Source of the DNA: Nitrospiraceae bacterium
GTDB taxonomy: Bacteria > Nitrospirota > Thermodesulfovibrionia > UBA6902
Length of the DNA: 44,389 bases
Direction: 5' to 3'
Assembly: GCA_003599425.1 (NCBI GenBank)
Contig: QZKC01000019.1
Span: forward strand, 1-44,389
The translations under genes and the position numbers were made by a program. Of the stretch, positions 1 to 8,605 are shown piece after piece; position 1 is the first letter of the stretch; each line of letters opens with the position of its first letter. The notes beneath the pieces were generated by a model. That model was not told the DNA's origin. It ran no database searches and saw only the letters and a program-made list of their open reading frames with translations.

Positions 1-110
1 AATGAAAAGACAAAATGCAAACAATTCTGTCGATTATAGAAATCCTGAGACAGGCTTGCCTTTGTGATATCTAAACATCTTAAATATTTTTTAAGATCTG
101 AATACACATG
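1..110 (+). repeat. Interspersed inverted-arm repeat, copy A (right part, cut by window edge)
   Basis: The arm TGTCGATTATAGAAAT starts near position 29 and is followed by a GC-richer AGGCTTGCCTTTGTGA tail and an AAACATCTTAAATAT end. The same order recurs almost base for base at 38110-38205. The left arm lies outside the window, so the window starts inside a copy. Confidence 0.8.
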
Positions 111-257
111 CAAACAGAATGTTTTAGAGATATGGATGCTAAGGTATTGCACAATGTTTCAGAGGCTTCGCCTCAATGTAAGGATGACAGTGTTCTGTTT
201 AAATTGCTCCGCTCCACGGAGCTTGCATTTACTCACCATACTTGCTCCATGTTTATG

Positions 258-330
258 AAAAATGCAGGTTAGAGGTGTCGTATAGAAATTCTTCATCGGC
301 CTTCCCTGTCTTGAATTACTCCGTTGTCTC
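258..330 (-). repeat. Half copy of the interspersed inverted-arm repeat
   Basis: GGTGTCGTATAGAAATTCTTC at 276 onward matches the reversed left arm seen at 32720, 17985 and (other strand) 44260. No partner arm is recognisable upstream, so this looks like a solo or decayed half. Together with copy A it fills most of the 370 nt before the first gene; no gene is seen there. Confidence 0.65.
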
Positions 331-370
331 TCGATTGACATTGAATCTGATAACTTTTAATATAACTGAA

Positions 371-2320
371 ATGGACTTAAGTGAAAAAATGAAGAGCAAC
401 ATTAATTCCCTCCAGGAAGCCGCACAGCAATTTACAGCAAAAGGTGATTATGACAACGCCATAGCCGCATGGAAAAAGATCATCTCTGTCCGCGAGGACG
501 CCAATTTTTACAATACCATCGGTGATCTTTACATCAAAAAAGGTTCACAAAATGAAGCCCTGGAGTTTTTCACGCTCGCTGCGGACAAATTCAAGGCAGA
601 CGGATTTCACCAGAAGGCAATGGCAATTTACAAAAAGCTGCTCAATATCGTACCCTTTGATGTTCATGCGCTCGCCTCATTGGGCGAGCTTCACGCAGAT
701 AAAGGCCTTGTCAGCAATTCCGTGATGTATTATCTTAAAGCTGCGGAGAAACTTTCCATGGACGGGGATATTGATAAGTCTATAGATATTTATGAGAAAA
801 TACTGCTCCTCACTCCTTCAGATATCAGTGTCAAAACAAAAATAGCTGAATTGTGGCTGAGCAGGGGGCTTTCTGTAAAAGCCGCAAATGATTTTGCGGC
901 GATTGCCTCAGGCTATATGGAAAAAGATGACTTTGATAAGGCCGTCGAGTTTTTTTCCAGGGCTATCGGTGTTGACCCGCAGAATGTTGCTTCTTTTATC
1001 GGGCTCGGCAGCCTTGCTGAAAAGAGGGACAACCTTGATCAGGCGCTGGAATTCACCGGCAAGGCATTACTTTTTTCTCAAAACAATAAAGATATACTTA
1101 CGAGATACGTTCAACTCGCAGTTATATCCAAAAATACAGGAGAAGCCAGGAACATCCTGTCACGATTGATCATGTCAGACCCTGCGGATATTTTCTACAA
1201 GAAGCTTCTTGCATATGTTTATATCAGCGAAGGGCAAAGCGAAAAGGCGTGGGAAGAATTATTGCCCGGGATAGATGAACTGCTCCAGGACCAGAGCTGG
1301 GATGAAGCTTATGAGCTAATTGACCAGTTCAGGGAACTGTTCCCTGTCCCGGTAAAGCAGAGGCTTGTCACAATTTACAGGGGAAGAGGTGACAGCGTAT
1401 CACTGGCTGGGGAACTGGATGATCTCGCAAAAATCTATGAAAGCCAGGGATTAAATCAGAATGCCCTTGTGCTGTTTAGGGAATTAGCGGAATTACGTCC
1501 TGACGATGCATCCATAAAAGGTAAAATTGATGAGCTTGAGCTGATGTTAGAGCTGAAAATGCCGCTGCCTCCGGGAGTATCTTTCCATGAAGCTGCTGAA
1601 ATATCCATAGAGGAACCAGAAAAATCAGAAGAAGTTCTTAAATATGATCATCAGGACAAACGGGCTGAAGCGGAGTTCTATGCTAACCAGGGATTGGTGG
1701 ATGAGGCTGTCCGTGTATATGAGGAAATCCTTGCCTCTGAACCTGATAATATGGAGATTCGTGAACGCATAGAATCTCTGCTGTCTGTATGCGGAACAGA
1801 GACTGCAACATTTGAGGCACAGCAGGAAACAGTGGATGCGGTTTTTTCCGGGGACGATCAGGCGTTGCATGAAACTTCGTATGACTCGGAAGCAGGTGAG
1901 GAAGACATCGAATCCCATTATACTGCAGGAATTGAATACAAACAAAAGGGACTTCTGGATGATGCTATTAAAGAATTTCAGATCGTGGCAAAGGATCCAG
2001 GGAAAACGTTGCTATGCACCAAGATGATCGCATTGTGCTACATGGAGAAAGGGGTGTTTTCTCGTGCGATCTCTGAACTGACCGCTCTTCTTGATACAAT
2101 GTCCGATGAGGATGAAAGAGGTCACGATATTAAATATGAACTGGCTGGAGCGTACATGAAGAACAATGATTATGCTAAGGCGCTTGAAATATACTCCGAA
2201 ATCCACAGGATGGTCCCCGATTACAGGGATGTTACGTATAAACTTGATATCCTCAAGGATTTGATAGAGAAGTCCGAAGAAAAGCAGAAGACGAAAAAAA
2301 ACCGGATATCATATATTTAG
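371..2320 (+). CDS. Tetratricopeptide-repeat protein
   Basis: A 649-residue soluble protein built almost wholly of TPR helices. Repeats with the A..G.L..A...Y pattern run from about residue 15 to 450 and again from about 520 to 640, with an acidic linker (about 445-520) between. No signal peptide or membrane segment is visible from this start, so it is probably a cytoplasmic scaffold. The frame is open back to 242, but the upstream codons fall in a repeat element and do not look protein-like; ATG 371 (MDLSEKMKSN) is the first sensible start, although it has no clear Shine-Dalgarno sequence, and ATG 389 is an alternative. The next gene on the same strand is an ExeA-like ATPase 70 nt on. In other bacteria such pairs occur near pilus or secretion genes, but no pilus gene is present here. 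The function is not known. Confidence 0.85.
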   Translation: MDLSEKMKSNINSLQEAAQQFTAKGDYDNAIAAWKKIISVREDANFYNTIGDLYIKKGSQNEALEFFTLAADKFKADGFHQKAMAIYKKLLNIVPFDVHALASLGELHADKGLVSNSVMYYLKAAEKLSMDGDIDKSIDIYEKILLLTPSDISVKTKIAELWLSRGLSVKAANDFAAIASGYMEKDDFDKAVEFFSRAIGVDPQNVASFIGLGSLAEKRDNLDQALEFTGKALLFSQNNKDILTRYVQLAVISKNTGEARNILSRLIMSDPADIFYKKLLAYVYISEGQSEKAWEELLPGIDELLQDQSWDEAYELIDQFRELFPVPVKQRLVTIYRGRGDSVSLAGELDDLAKIYESQGLNQNALVLFRELAELRPDDASIKGKIDELELMLELKMPLPPGVSFHEAAEISIEEPEKSEEVLKYDHQDKRAEAEFYANQGLVDEAVRVYEEILASEPDNMEIRERIESLLSVCGTETATFEAQQETVDAVFSGDDQALHETSYDSEAGEEDIESHYTAGIEYKQKGLLDDAIKEFQIVAKDPGKTLLCTKMIALCYMEKGVFSRAISELTALLDTMSDEDERGHDIKYELAGAYMKNNDYAKALEIYSEIHRMVPDYRDVTYKLDILKDLIEKSEEKQKTKKNRISYI

Positions 2321-2390
2321 CCCTGATTATTCAAATAGGGCGAAGGTTAACCTCTTCGATTATAACGCAGCGATATTTACCCTTTGTATT

Positions 2391-3218
2391 ATGGAGCATC
2401 TGAAATTTTACAGCCTAAAAGAGCAGCCTTTCTCCAATTCAGTAGACAACAGGTATTTCTACAGTAATTCACTGCATGCTGAAGCGATGGTACGGCTTAA
2501 GTATGCGGTGGAAACCATGAAAGGGCTGGCAATCGTAACAGGAGGGGTCGGGACCGGCAAGACAACACTGGCGCGGAGGATTCTCGACGAACTGGACGAG
2601 AACCAGTATGAGGCGGCTCTTCTCGTAGTGCTTCACTCAAGTGTTACAGCAGACTGGCTTGTGAAAAGAATAGCCATGCAGCTTGGTGTTGAAAACGTAG
2701 CTGAAAACAAACTGGATATCCTGGGACAATTATACAGGAGACTGGTTGAAATACATGAGAGCGGATTAAAGGCTGTAGTGCTTATTGACGAAGCGCAGAT
2801 GCTCCAGGGCCGGGAGATCATGGAAGAATTCCGCGGCCTGCTAAATATGGAAGCATCTCAGGGGAAACTCCTTACCTTTATATTATTCGGCCTTCCTGAC
2901 CTCGATGATAATCTCTCTCTTGATGAGCCATTAAAACAGAGGATAGCCATAAAATACAAGTTAAAAGAATTCGACAGGAACCTTACCAATGAATACATCC
3001 GGCACAGGCTCAGAGTAGCAGGCTGTTCAGAGGAAATCTTTTCACCGGATGCGATAACGTCTATCCATATTTATTCAAATGGGAATCCCCGGTTGATCAA
3101 CACGATTTCTGACAATGCCATTTTCGAGGGATATTTAATCAAAAAAAAGCCTGTTGAAAAAGACATTATCGATTCCATAGCTCATAATCTCGATCTTCCT
3201 TGTCAGTCAGAAATGTAA
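2391..3218 (+). CDS. ExeA/GspA-like AAA ATPase
   Basis: A 275-residue P-loop ATPase. It opens with the family-typical EHLKFYSLKEQPFSNS, followed by a Walker A motif GGVGTGKTT (about residues 50-58) and a Walker B VVLIDEAQML (about 128-137). The C-terminal part (IRHRLRVAGC ... NGNPRLINTISDNA) matches the sensor/lid region of ExeA/GspA and of TniB-like ATPases. ExeA binds peptidoglycan and helps assemble type II secretion secretins. This protein lacks the C-terminal transmembrane and peptidoglycan-binding parts of full ExeA (over 500 residues), so it corresponds to the ATPase module only. It follows the TPR gene by 70 nt and is probably co-transcribed with it. The family assignment is secure; the role in secretion or pilus assembly is inferred. 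Confidence 0.85.
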   Translation: MEHLKFYSLKEQPFSNSVDNRYFYSNSLHAEAMVRLKYAVETMKGLAIVTGGVGTGKTTLARRILDELDENQYEAALLVVLHSSVTADWLVKRIAMQLGVENVAENKLDILGQLYRRLVEIHESGLKAVVLIDEAQMLQGREIMEEFRGLLNMEASQGKLLTFILFGLPDLDDNLSLDEPLKQRIAIKYKLKEFDRNLTNEYIRHRLRVAGCSEEIFSPDAITSIHIYSNGNPRLINTISDNAIFEGYLIKKKPVEKDIIDSIAHNLDLPCQSEM

Positions 3219-3380
3219 ATAATGTTTACGCTTTCAGCATCTTCCTACCCAACGTAGTGCCTATTAAAAGAATAGCATTAATCCAGTGCGTTAGGTGATT
3301 GCACAGAAAAATAAATTTGATTTAAGCGGTATCGCTTCTTTGTAATATGGATCACGAGTGTTAAAGTTTTTTTTATAAGT

Positions 3381-3399
3381 GTCGATAACAACTATCGAC
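3381..3399. promoter_or_regulatory. Short perfect palindrome upstream of ftsE
   Basis: GTCGATA-acaac-TATCGAC, 24 nt before the ftsE start. It could be an operator or a small RNA hairpin; nothing in the sequence decides which. The rest of the 204-nt gap 3219-3422 shows no gene. Confidence 0.35.
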
Positions 3400-3422
3400 T
3401 ATGTGAACAAAGGAGTGACCGC

Positions 3423-4085
3423 ATGATACTTTTCTCTGATGTTTCAAAACGATACGATAAAAAGCCTGTCCTTAATTCAATCTCTTTAATTATAAAAAAG
3501 GGGGAACTGCTATTTATAACTGGTCCAAGCGGTGCCGGCAAGACCACCATGCTTAAACTCATCTATTGTTCTGAACGTCCTGACAGCGGCCACATCACGG
3601 TTTCTGACTGGGAAGTAAGCAAGTTAGGGCAAAGTGAGATCCCGGAACTGAGACGGAACATCGGGATAATCTTTCAGGATTTCAAACTGCTTACAAACAG
3701 GACAGTCTTTGATAATGTCGCCCTTGCACTGAGCATACACGGCATGAACCAGGGAAAAATAAGGCATTACGTGAATGAAGCACTTGAAGAGGTAAAACTT
3801 CTTGACAAGGCAAGTCTCTATCCGCAATTTCTCTCAGGTGGAGAGCAGCAGAGGGTTGTCATTGCACGGGCCATGGTGTCAAAACCTGTAGTCCTGCTTG
3901 CTGATGAACCGACCGGAGACCTTGATGTTGAAAATGCAAAGACGATCATGGAGCTTTTCAGCAAGATAAACGGTAAAGGCACGACAGTGCTAATAGCAAC
4001 CCATGATGAAAATCTTTTCCGGAATTCAGGGCACAGGGTCGTTCATATTAATGATCATTATATTGAAAAGGAGTATGTTGGATGA
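3423..4085 (+). CDS. ftsE: Cell-division ATP-binding protein FtsE
   Basis: A 220-residue ABC ATPase with Walker A GPSGAGKTT, Q-loop in IGIIFQDFKLL, signature LSGGEQQRV, Walker B VVLLADEPTGDLD and the H-loop histidine in IATHDEN. FtsE pairs with FtsX at the inner face of the division septum; ATP cycling by the complex drives a periplasmic activator of cell-wall amidases rather than transport. The start at 3423 has a good ribosome site (AAAGGAGTGACCGC). It overlaps ftsX by 4 nt (ATGA), and ftsX is followed at once by an EnvC-like gene, so all partners of the module are in one operon. Length and motifs are normal for the family. Confidence 0.95.
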   Translation: MILFSDVSKRYDKKPVLNSISLIIKKGELLFITGPSGAGKTTMLKLIYCSERPDSGHITVSDWEVSKLGQSEIPELRRNIGIIFQDFKLLTNRTVFDNVALALSIHGMNQGKIRHYVNEALEEVKLLDKASLYPQFLSGGEQQRVVIARAMVSKPVVLLADEPTGDLDVENAKTIMELFSKINGKGTTVLIATHDENLFRNSGHRVVHINDHYIEKEYVG

Positions 4086-5002
4086 AAAAAAACAAAAGCG
4101 CTCCCAAGGGCATGTATATCGAAATCCTCAGATACTCGTTCAAGGCCGCATGCAAAAGCATAGGGCATGACAAGTGGATTAATTTTCTCACCATTCTGTC
4201 GGTCAGCATAGGGCTCACTATCCTTTGTGCTTTTGTCCTGATCAACGCAAATATGAATTCAGCTCTCCAGAAGTGGGCCCAAAGCTTTGGCGTTGTGGTG
4301 TATTTGAGTGAAGACATAAGCAGAGACGCCGAAGGCGCATTAGAAGAACATTTCCTTAAAGATAACGACATTGAGGAAGTCAACTACATATCAAAAGATC
4401 AGGCTGCCGAGGAAATAAAAAAGACACTGGGACAACACGCTGTTATTCTCGATGTATTCAACGAAAGCCCCCTGCCGTCATCTTTTGAACTGAAACTCCG
4501 CAGTAAATTCCTTGATCCTGCCCGGGTCAGGGAAAAGGCAGCACAGATGCAGAAACTGGAAGGCGTTCAGGAAGTGCAGTATGGAGAGAAATGGCTCTCA
4601 TCGCTGAGCACTATCGCAAAGACGCTGAAAATATGTTCAATAGTTTTTGGAACAGCAATATTTATAGCTGTTACATTCATTACCTACAGCACCATAAAGA
4701 TCTTTCTTCACCGGAGAAGGGATGAGATAGAAACACTTAAGCTGTTAGGTGCGTCCAGGAGCTTTATCAGGCTGCCTTTTCTTATCGAAGGGCTTTTTAT
4801 CGGGACATTGGGCGGCGCTCTCAGCTCGCTTGGGATACTGGCAAGCTACTCATTTATCATGTATAAAATGGTCGAATTCCTTCCGGCGATGAAATTCATC
4901 ATGTCATCATTGCCTTCTTCGATATATGTTGTTGTTCCGTTTGGCGGTGCAGTGATGAGCCTGCTGGGAAGTTTTATAGCAATAGGCAAAATAAGGTATT
5001 AA
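4082..5002 (+). CDS. ftsX: Cell-division membrane protein FtsX
   Basis: A 306-residue inner-membrane protein of the FtsX type: a cytoplasmic N-terminal tail, a first membrane helix at about residues 36-58 (INFLTILSVSIGLTILCAFV), a periplasmic domain (about 60-180) that in the family contacts EnvC-type activators, then three membrane helices (about 182-205, 230-252, 278-298). The cytoplasmic RRDEIETLKLLGAS stretch is the conserved FtsX coupling segment. It overlaps ftsE by 4 nt and is followed with no gap by the EnvC-like gene (stop TAA, then ATG). It transmits the FtsE ATPase cycle across the membrane to the activator. Confidence 0.93.
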   Translation: MKKNKSAPKGMYIEILRYSFKAACKSIGHDKWINFLTILSVSIGLTILCAFVLINANMNSALQKWAQSFGVVVYLSEDISRDAEGALEEHFLKDNDIEEVNYISKDQAAEEIKKTLGQHAVILDVFNESPLPSSFELKLRSKFLDPARVREKAAQMQKLEGVQEVQYGEKWLSSLSTIAKTLKICSIVFGTAIFIAVTFITYSTIKIFLHRRRDEIETLKLLGASRSFIRLPFLIEGLFIGTLGGALSSLGILASYSFIMYKMVEFLPAMKFIMSSLPSSIYVVVPFGGAVMSLLGSFIAIGKIRY

Positions 5003-6211
5003 ATGTTCTTCGGGTCTCGTCGCATGGGAAAAAATGTCCATAAAATAATCTGTGCACATCCGATGAAGCTGTCTGCAATTGCGGGTGCCTTCCTGTTTTT
5101 CGCGGGCATTTGCGTAAGTCCGCACTATGCTCAAGCAGAGAAGATAAACAAGCTCCTTGAAATAAAGCAGAAGCTCAAGAAGGCGCTCAACAGCATCAGT
5201 GATTCAAGGGCTGAGGAGAAATCCCTGCGCTCGAATATAGAAAACCTGAATGAAACGATCAGCAGGAAGGAGAAAGAACTGCACAGTTATGACAGAAAAA
5301 TGTCCCGGACGCAGTCAGATATCTCACGACTCTCTCAGGAAATCGACTTGCTCATGGGAAATATGGACGGAAGAAAACAGAATCTGAAGGAATATATCAC
5401 GTTTCTTTATAAGCAGCAGTATGGGAATGACGGCCTTGCTCTTGTATCGGCGATGGACTATCAGGACCTGGCAAGGAAAAGCAAATATATCAATCTCATT
5501 GCCAATTTTGAAGGAAGAGTGATAGAGAAATATGTCAGGGATATCCAGGAAATAAATTCCCGGAGACGGGATATGGAGATGCTTCTTGAAGAACTCGAAG
5601 ATAGCAAACAGGATGCGCAAGACAGGAAAAAGGCCTTGCAGACAGACCTGTCAAAGAAAGATGAGATACTGTCCAGGGTAAGAGATAAACAGGCAGCTTA
5701 CGAAAAGAAGGTCAAGGAACTGGAGGAATCGTCACAGAAACTTGAGGGATTTGTCACAACCGGCGACAGGAAGAAGATCCCGGAAGCAATTCTTGGCAGC
5801 GGGTTCGGGTCATTGAAGGGGCATTTAACATGGCCTGTACATGGGAAGGTGCTTATCCCGTTCGGGCAGCACAAGGATGCAGTGTACAATATATCTACCA
5901 TGAAAAACGGCATGGAAATTGAAGCAGGGACTGAAGATGTGCCGAAGGCAGTGGCAGGAGGCAGGGTTATTTATGCCGGCACATTCGAGGGCTATGGAAC
6001 GCTCATCATTATTGACCACGGCAATGGGTACAACACTGTGTACGGCAATCTGTCCGACGTTCAGCTTAAAAAGGGAGAACTGCTTATTCAGGGAATGGAT
6101 TTGGGGAAAATAACAAACTCGAAATTCTTAAATACGCCGACCCTGTATTTTGAGATCAGATATAACGGAAAGCCACTGGACCCCATGAACTGGCTTGAAA
6201 AAAACGGATAG
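5003..6211 (+). CDS. EnvC-like murein hydrolase activator (degenerate LytM/M23)
   Basis: A 402-residue exported protein. After a possible signal anchor (membrane-like AIAGAFLFFAGICVS, cleavage plausible after AQA at about residue 47) there is a long coiled coil (about 50-255) and a C-terminal LytM/M23 domain (about 275-400). The metal ligands of active M23 peptidases are missing: the HxGxD site reads KNGMEI, the YxHL site reads VYGNLS and the HLHFE site reads TLYFE. EnvC proteins have such inactive LytM domains and switch on cell-wall amidases when FtsEX moves them, so this fits a non-enzymatic activator. ATG 5003 lies one base after the ftsX stop; ATG 5024 and 5063 are alternatives that would still leave the signal segment. 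EnvC-like is preferred over active endopeptidase. Confidence 0.85.
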   Translation: MFFGSRRMGKNVHKIICAHPMKLSAIAGAFLFFAGICVSPHYAQAEKINKLLEIKQKLKKALNSISDSRAEEKSLRSNIENLNETISRKEKELHSYDRKMSRTQSDISRLSQEIDLLMGNMDGRKQNLKEYITFLYKQQYGNDGLALVSAMDYQDLARKSKYINLIANFEGRVIEKYVRDIQEINSRRRDMEMLLEELEDSKQDAQDRKKALQTDLSKKDEILSRVRDKQAAYEKKVKELEESSQKLEGFVTTGDRKKIPEAILGSGFGSLKGHLTWPVHGKVLIPFGQHKDAVYNISTMKNGMEIEAGTEDVPKAVAGGRVIYAGTFEGYGTLIIIDHGNGYNTVYGNLSDVQLKKGELLIQGMDLGKITNSKFLNTPTLYFEIRYNGKPLDPMNWLEKNG

Positions 6212-6224
6212 CCTCTTACAACAT

Positions 6225-6935
6225 CTATCCTCCTGAAGGTATGCGGAAATCGGATTCTCCCGCAGGAGGGTTTTTCAGCAGTTTATCGATCTTTATTCTG
6301 AACCTTAAATCATCTATCGATATGGTCAGTTCCGACGGCTGCCAGAATCCATCATAATCCCGGGGTTCAGCATATACTACGGCAATACTTTTCCCGGATG
6401 TAATAATATCCTGCTTTACCGGCAGGAGCGTTGCGGCATCAAGCCGAATCTCTTTTTGCCCGGACTGAATTATATATACGTCACCATCTCTCCTGAGTGA
6501 GCCGTTATTCATGTTGTCCCACCAGAAGACAGCTCTTGCAAATTCGCTGATCAATCCTGTGAACTTTGAATTGCTTTTGCCTTTCGCATCAAACAATATC
6601 CCGTCCACCATAATGAGGTCGTTCACCAGCATCCCGAACTTGTAAACTCTTATGTGTATACGGCCAGCACCCTGGATGAGCAATGATGCATTAATATGGT
6701 CTATCGTCTGGAGGTTTTTTTCTATTGTTATGTCAGCAACCGCTTTTAATGTCTGGATGTCATCGCTTGCTTTCATGATGATCTCATCAAGGGAGAGTTC
6801 CTTCAGCAGATATTGTGGCGGTGCAGCCACCCTGGGAGCACAACTTATAAAAAATAAAAGAACGGAAACTAAAATAAGGTGAAAGGCGGTGTTAAAAAAA
6901 TAATATTTCAATAGCTTCCTCGACATTCTTGACAC
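6225..6935 (-). CDS. Outer-membrane-type lipoprotein (LolA/LolB-like fold suspected)
   Basis: A 236-residue lipoprotein precursor: hydrophobic signal (AFHLILVSVLLFFI) with a lipobox ending FISC at about residue 32, so the mature protein would start at that cysteine. The mature part is rich in beta-strand pattern (VADITIEKN, HINASLLIQGAGRIHIRVYK, ELTISIDDLRFRIKIDKL), as in LolA/LolB and related DUF4292-type proteins that bind acyl chains in the periplasm. The first 44 nt overlap the 3' end of radA on the same strand, so it is read from the radA transcript. It ends 13 nt from the convergent EnvC-like stop. The lipoprotein nature is clear; the exact role is an inference. Confidence 0.8.
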   Translation of the reverse strand: MSRMSRKLLKYYFFNTAFHLILVSVLLFFISCAPRVAAPPQYLLKELSLDEIIMKASDDIQTLKAVADITIEKNLQTIDHINASLLIQGAGRIHIRVYKFGMLVNDLIMVDGILFDAKGKSNSKFTGLISEFARAVFWWDNMNNGSLRRDGDVYIIQSGQKEIRLDAATLLPVKQDIITSGKSIAVVYAEPRDYDGFWQPSELTISIDDLRFRIKIDKLLKNPPAGESDFRIPSGG

Positions 6936-8232
6936 CGATCATCTCTATATCCTGTCCTGTCCTGCCTCCGGCATTATTAGTGGGGACGATGCCTTTCCTG
7001 AATCCCAGCTTCGCTGCCTCTTTGATCCTTGTATCTGCCTGGCTTATGGCCCTTACCTCTCCTGACAGTCCGACTTCGCCGAATGTGAACGTGCCGGCAT
7101 CTATGACACTGTTTTTAAAAGAGGAGGCTATTGCAGCGATGATGCCCAGATCAATCGCAGGTTCATCTATCCTGAGCCCTCCCACAACATTCACAAAGAT
7201 ATCCATTCCACCCAGATGCATGCCGAGGCGTTTATCAAGGACTGCGATCAGGAGATTGATCCTGTTATAGTCTACGCCGAGGGCTGTACGCCTTGGAACT
7301 CCAAAGTTTGTTGCGCTCACGAGGGCCTGGATCTCAACCAGTAAAGGCCGTGTTCCCTCAAGGCTGACCGTGACGACCGATCCCGGTACGTTCAGAGGCC
7401 TCTCTGATAAAAATAGCTGTGAAGGGTTGTCAACCTCTTTCAGTCCTGACTCCTGCATTTCGAATACCCCAATCTCATTTGTCGAGCCGAACCTGTTTTT
7501 CACAGCGCGGAGTATTCTGAAAGGATGTCCCTTGTCTCCTTCAAAATAGAGGACTGTGTCAACGATATGCTCCAGCACTTTTGGCCCTGCGATGGCGCCC
7601 TCTTTGGTAACATGTCCAATGATGAAAAGAGGAATAGCATATTTTTTTGCGAAGAACATGAGTTTCGTCGAGCACTCTCTTATCTGACCCACCGAACCCG
7701 GGGCAGAAGGGAGGTCCAGTGAAAAAACCGTCTGGATGGAGTCTATCACGATCACCTGCGGATCAATATCCTGCGCGACAGAGATAATACCCTCAAGTGA
7801 GGTTTCCGGAAGGAGGATTATCTTATCAGAGGCTATGTTGAGCCTTTCAGCCCTGATCTTGATCTGCTCAGGAGATTCTTCACCGGAAACATAAAGGACT
7901 TTGCCCAATTTTGCGAGACCACGAAGTGACTGAAGAATAAGTGTGGATTTACCGATGCCGGGGTCTCCGCCTATGAGGACAACTGACCCCATAACTACGC
8001 CGCCGCCCAAAGTCCTGTCGAGTTCCTTTATGTCTGTAGAATGTCGTGCTCCCGTAGATGCAGAGATCTCTGTGAGTATGACGGGTTCAGCGGTCTTCTG
8101 GCGTTTCAGTTTTGTGATGCGTTCTTCTTCAGCAAAACTGTTCCACTCTCCGCAATCAGGGCATTTCCCGAGCCATTTTGGGCTTGCATACCCGCAGCTT
8201 TGACATTGAAAAAGGATCCTGGAACGAGACAT
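6892..8232 (-). CDS. radA: DNA repair protein RadA (Sms)
   Basis: A 446-residue RadA with all family parts in order: an N-terminal zinc ribbon (CQSCGYASPKWLGKCPDCGEW), a RecA-like core with Walker A GGDPGIGKST (about residues 88-97) and Walker B VIVIDSIQT, the RadA-specific KNRFGS motif, and a C-terminal Lon-like domain (about 270-446). RadA is a cytoplasmic branch-migration helicase acting with RecA in recombinational repair. Length is standard. It starts about 100 nt before the tRNA gene on the other strand and overlaps the downstream lipoprotein gene. Confidence 0.96.
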   Translation of the reverse strand: MSRSRILFQCQSCGYASPKWLGKCPDCGEWNSFAEEERITKLKRQKTAEPVILTEISASTGARHSTDIKELDRTLGGGVVMGSVVLIGGDPGIGKSTLILQSLRGLAKLGKVLYVSGEESPEQIKIRAERLNIASDKIILLPETSLEGIISVAQDIDPQVIVIDSIQTVFSLDLPSAPGSVGQIRECSTKLMFFAKKYAIPLFIIGHVTKEGAIAGPKVLEHIVDTVLYFEGDKGHPFRILRAVKNRFGSTNEIGVFEMQESGLKEVDNPSQLFLSERPLNVPGSVVTVSLEGTRPLLVEIQALVSATNFGVPRRTALGVDYNRINLLIAVLDKRLGMHLGGMDIFVNVVGGLRIDEPAIDLGIIAAIASSFKNSVIDAGTFTFGEVGLSGEVRAISQADTRIKEAAKLGFRKGIVPTNNAGGRTGQDIEMIGVKNVEEAIEILFF

Positions 8233-8329
8233 AGGCTATTGTAGCACAGAGGGCGTGCTGTTGACTTTGAAAGCTGAATTCTGTTAATTTTGAATCTTGA
8301 TTTTCCCGCGAATCTGCTTCCTGATCTTC

Positions 8330-8406
8330 GGCGGTGTAGCTCAGTCGGTTAGAGCATACGGCTCATATCCGTAGTGTCGCTGGTTCGAGTCCAGCCACCG
8401 CCACCA
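8330..8406 (+). tRNA. tRNA-Met (anticodon CAT), elongator type
   Basis: A complete cloverleaf: acceptor GGCGGTG pairing with CACCGCC, D-arm GCTCAGTCGGTTAGAGC, anticodon arm TACGG-CTCATAT-CCGTA giving CAT, T-arm CTGGTTCGAGTCCAG, discriminator A and encoded CCA. The fully paired first acceptor base pair argues against the initiator tRNA. A lysidine-modified tRNA-Ile2 also has CAT and cannot be excluded by eye. Confidence 0.93.
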
Positions 8407-8497
8407 ACTACGTGCTCATGTCCTCACATTAATGATATCTCCCGAAAACAGGTAACCCTGATAAATGGCAGCCCCTTCGCTTGCAACTTATTGTCGT

Positions 8498-8524
8498 TTA
8501 AGCTTCAGGCCCAAAAACCGATAA
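8498..8524 (+). promoter_or_regulatory. Sigma-28 (FliA)-like promoter
   Basis: TTAAGCTT, 11 nt, then ACCGATAA, against the known sigma-28 consensus TAAAGTTT-N11-GCCGATAA. It lies about 80 nt before the HEAT-protein start at 8606, which has a strong AAAGGAG ribosome site. It implies control with motility genes; no flagellar gene is in the window. The rest of the 8407-8605 gap shows no gene. Confidence 0.5.
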
Positions 8525-8605
8525 GATAAGTGTTTGATATTTGGGTGTAATTGATCATCCCTGTACAGGGAATGCGGATGACTGATTACAAAAGGAGCAC
8601 AAGAC

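Noticed and set aside
1-370. N-terminal extension of the TPR gene to 242 and small frames at 64-258
   Set aside because: The region consists of repeat sequence; the translated extension is not TPR-like.
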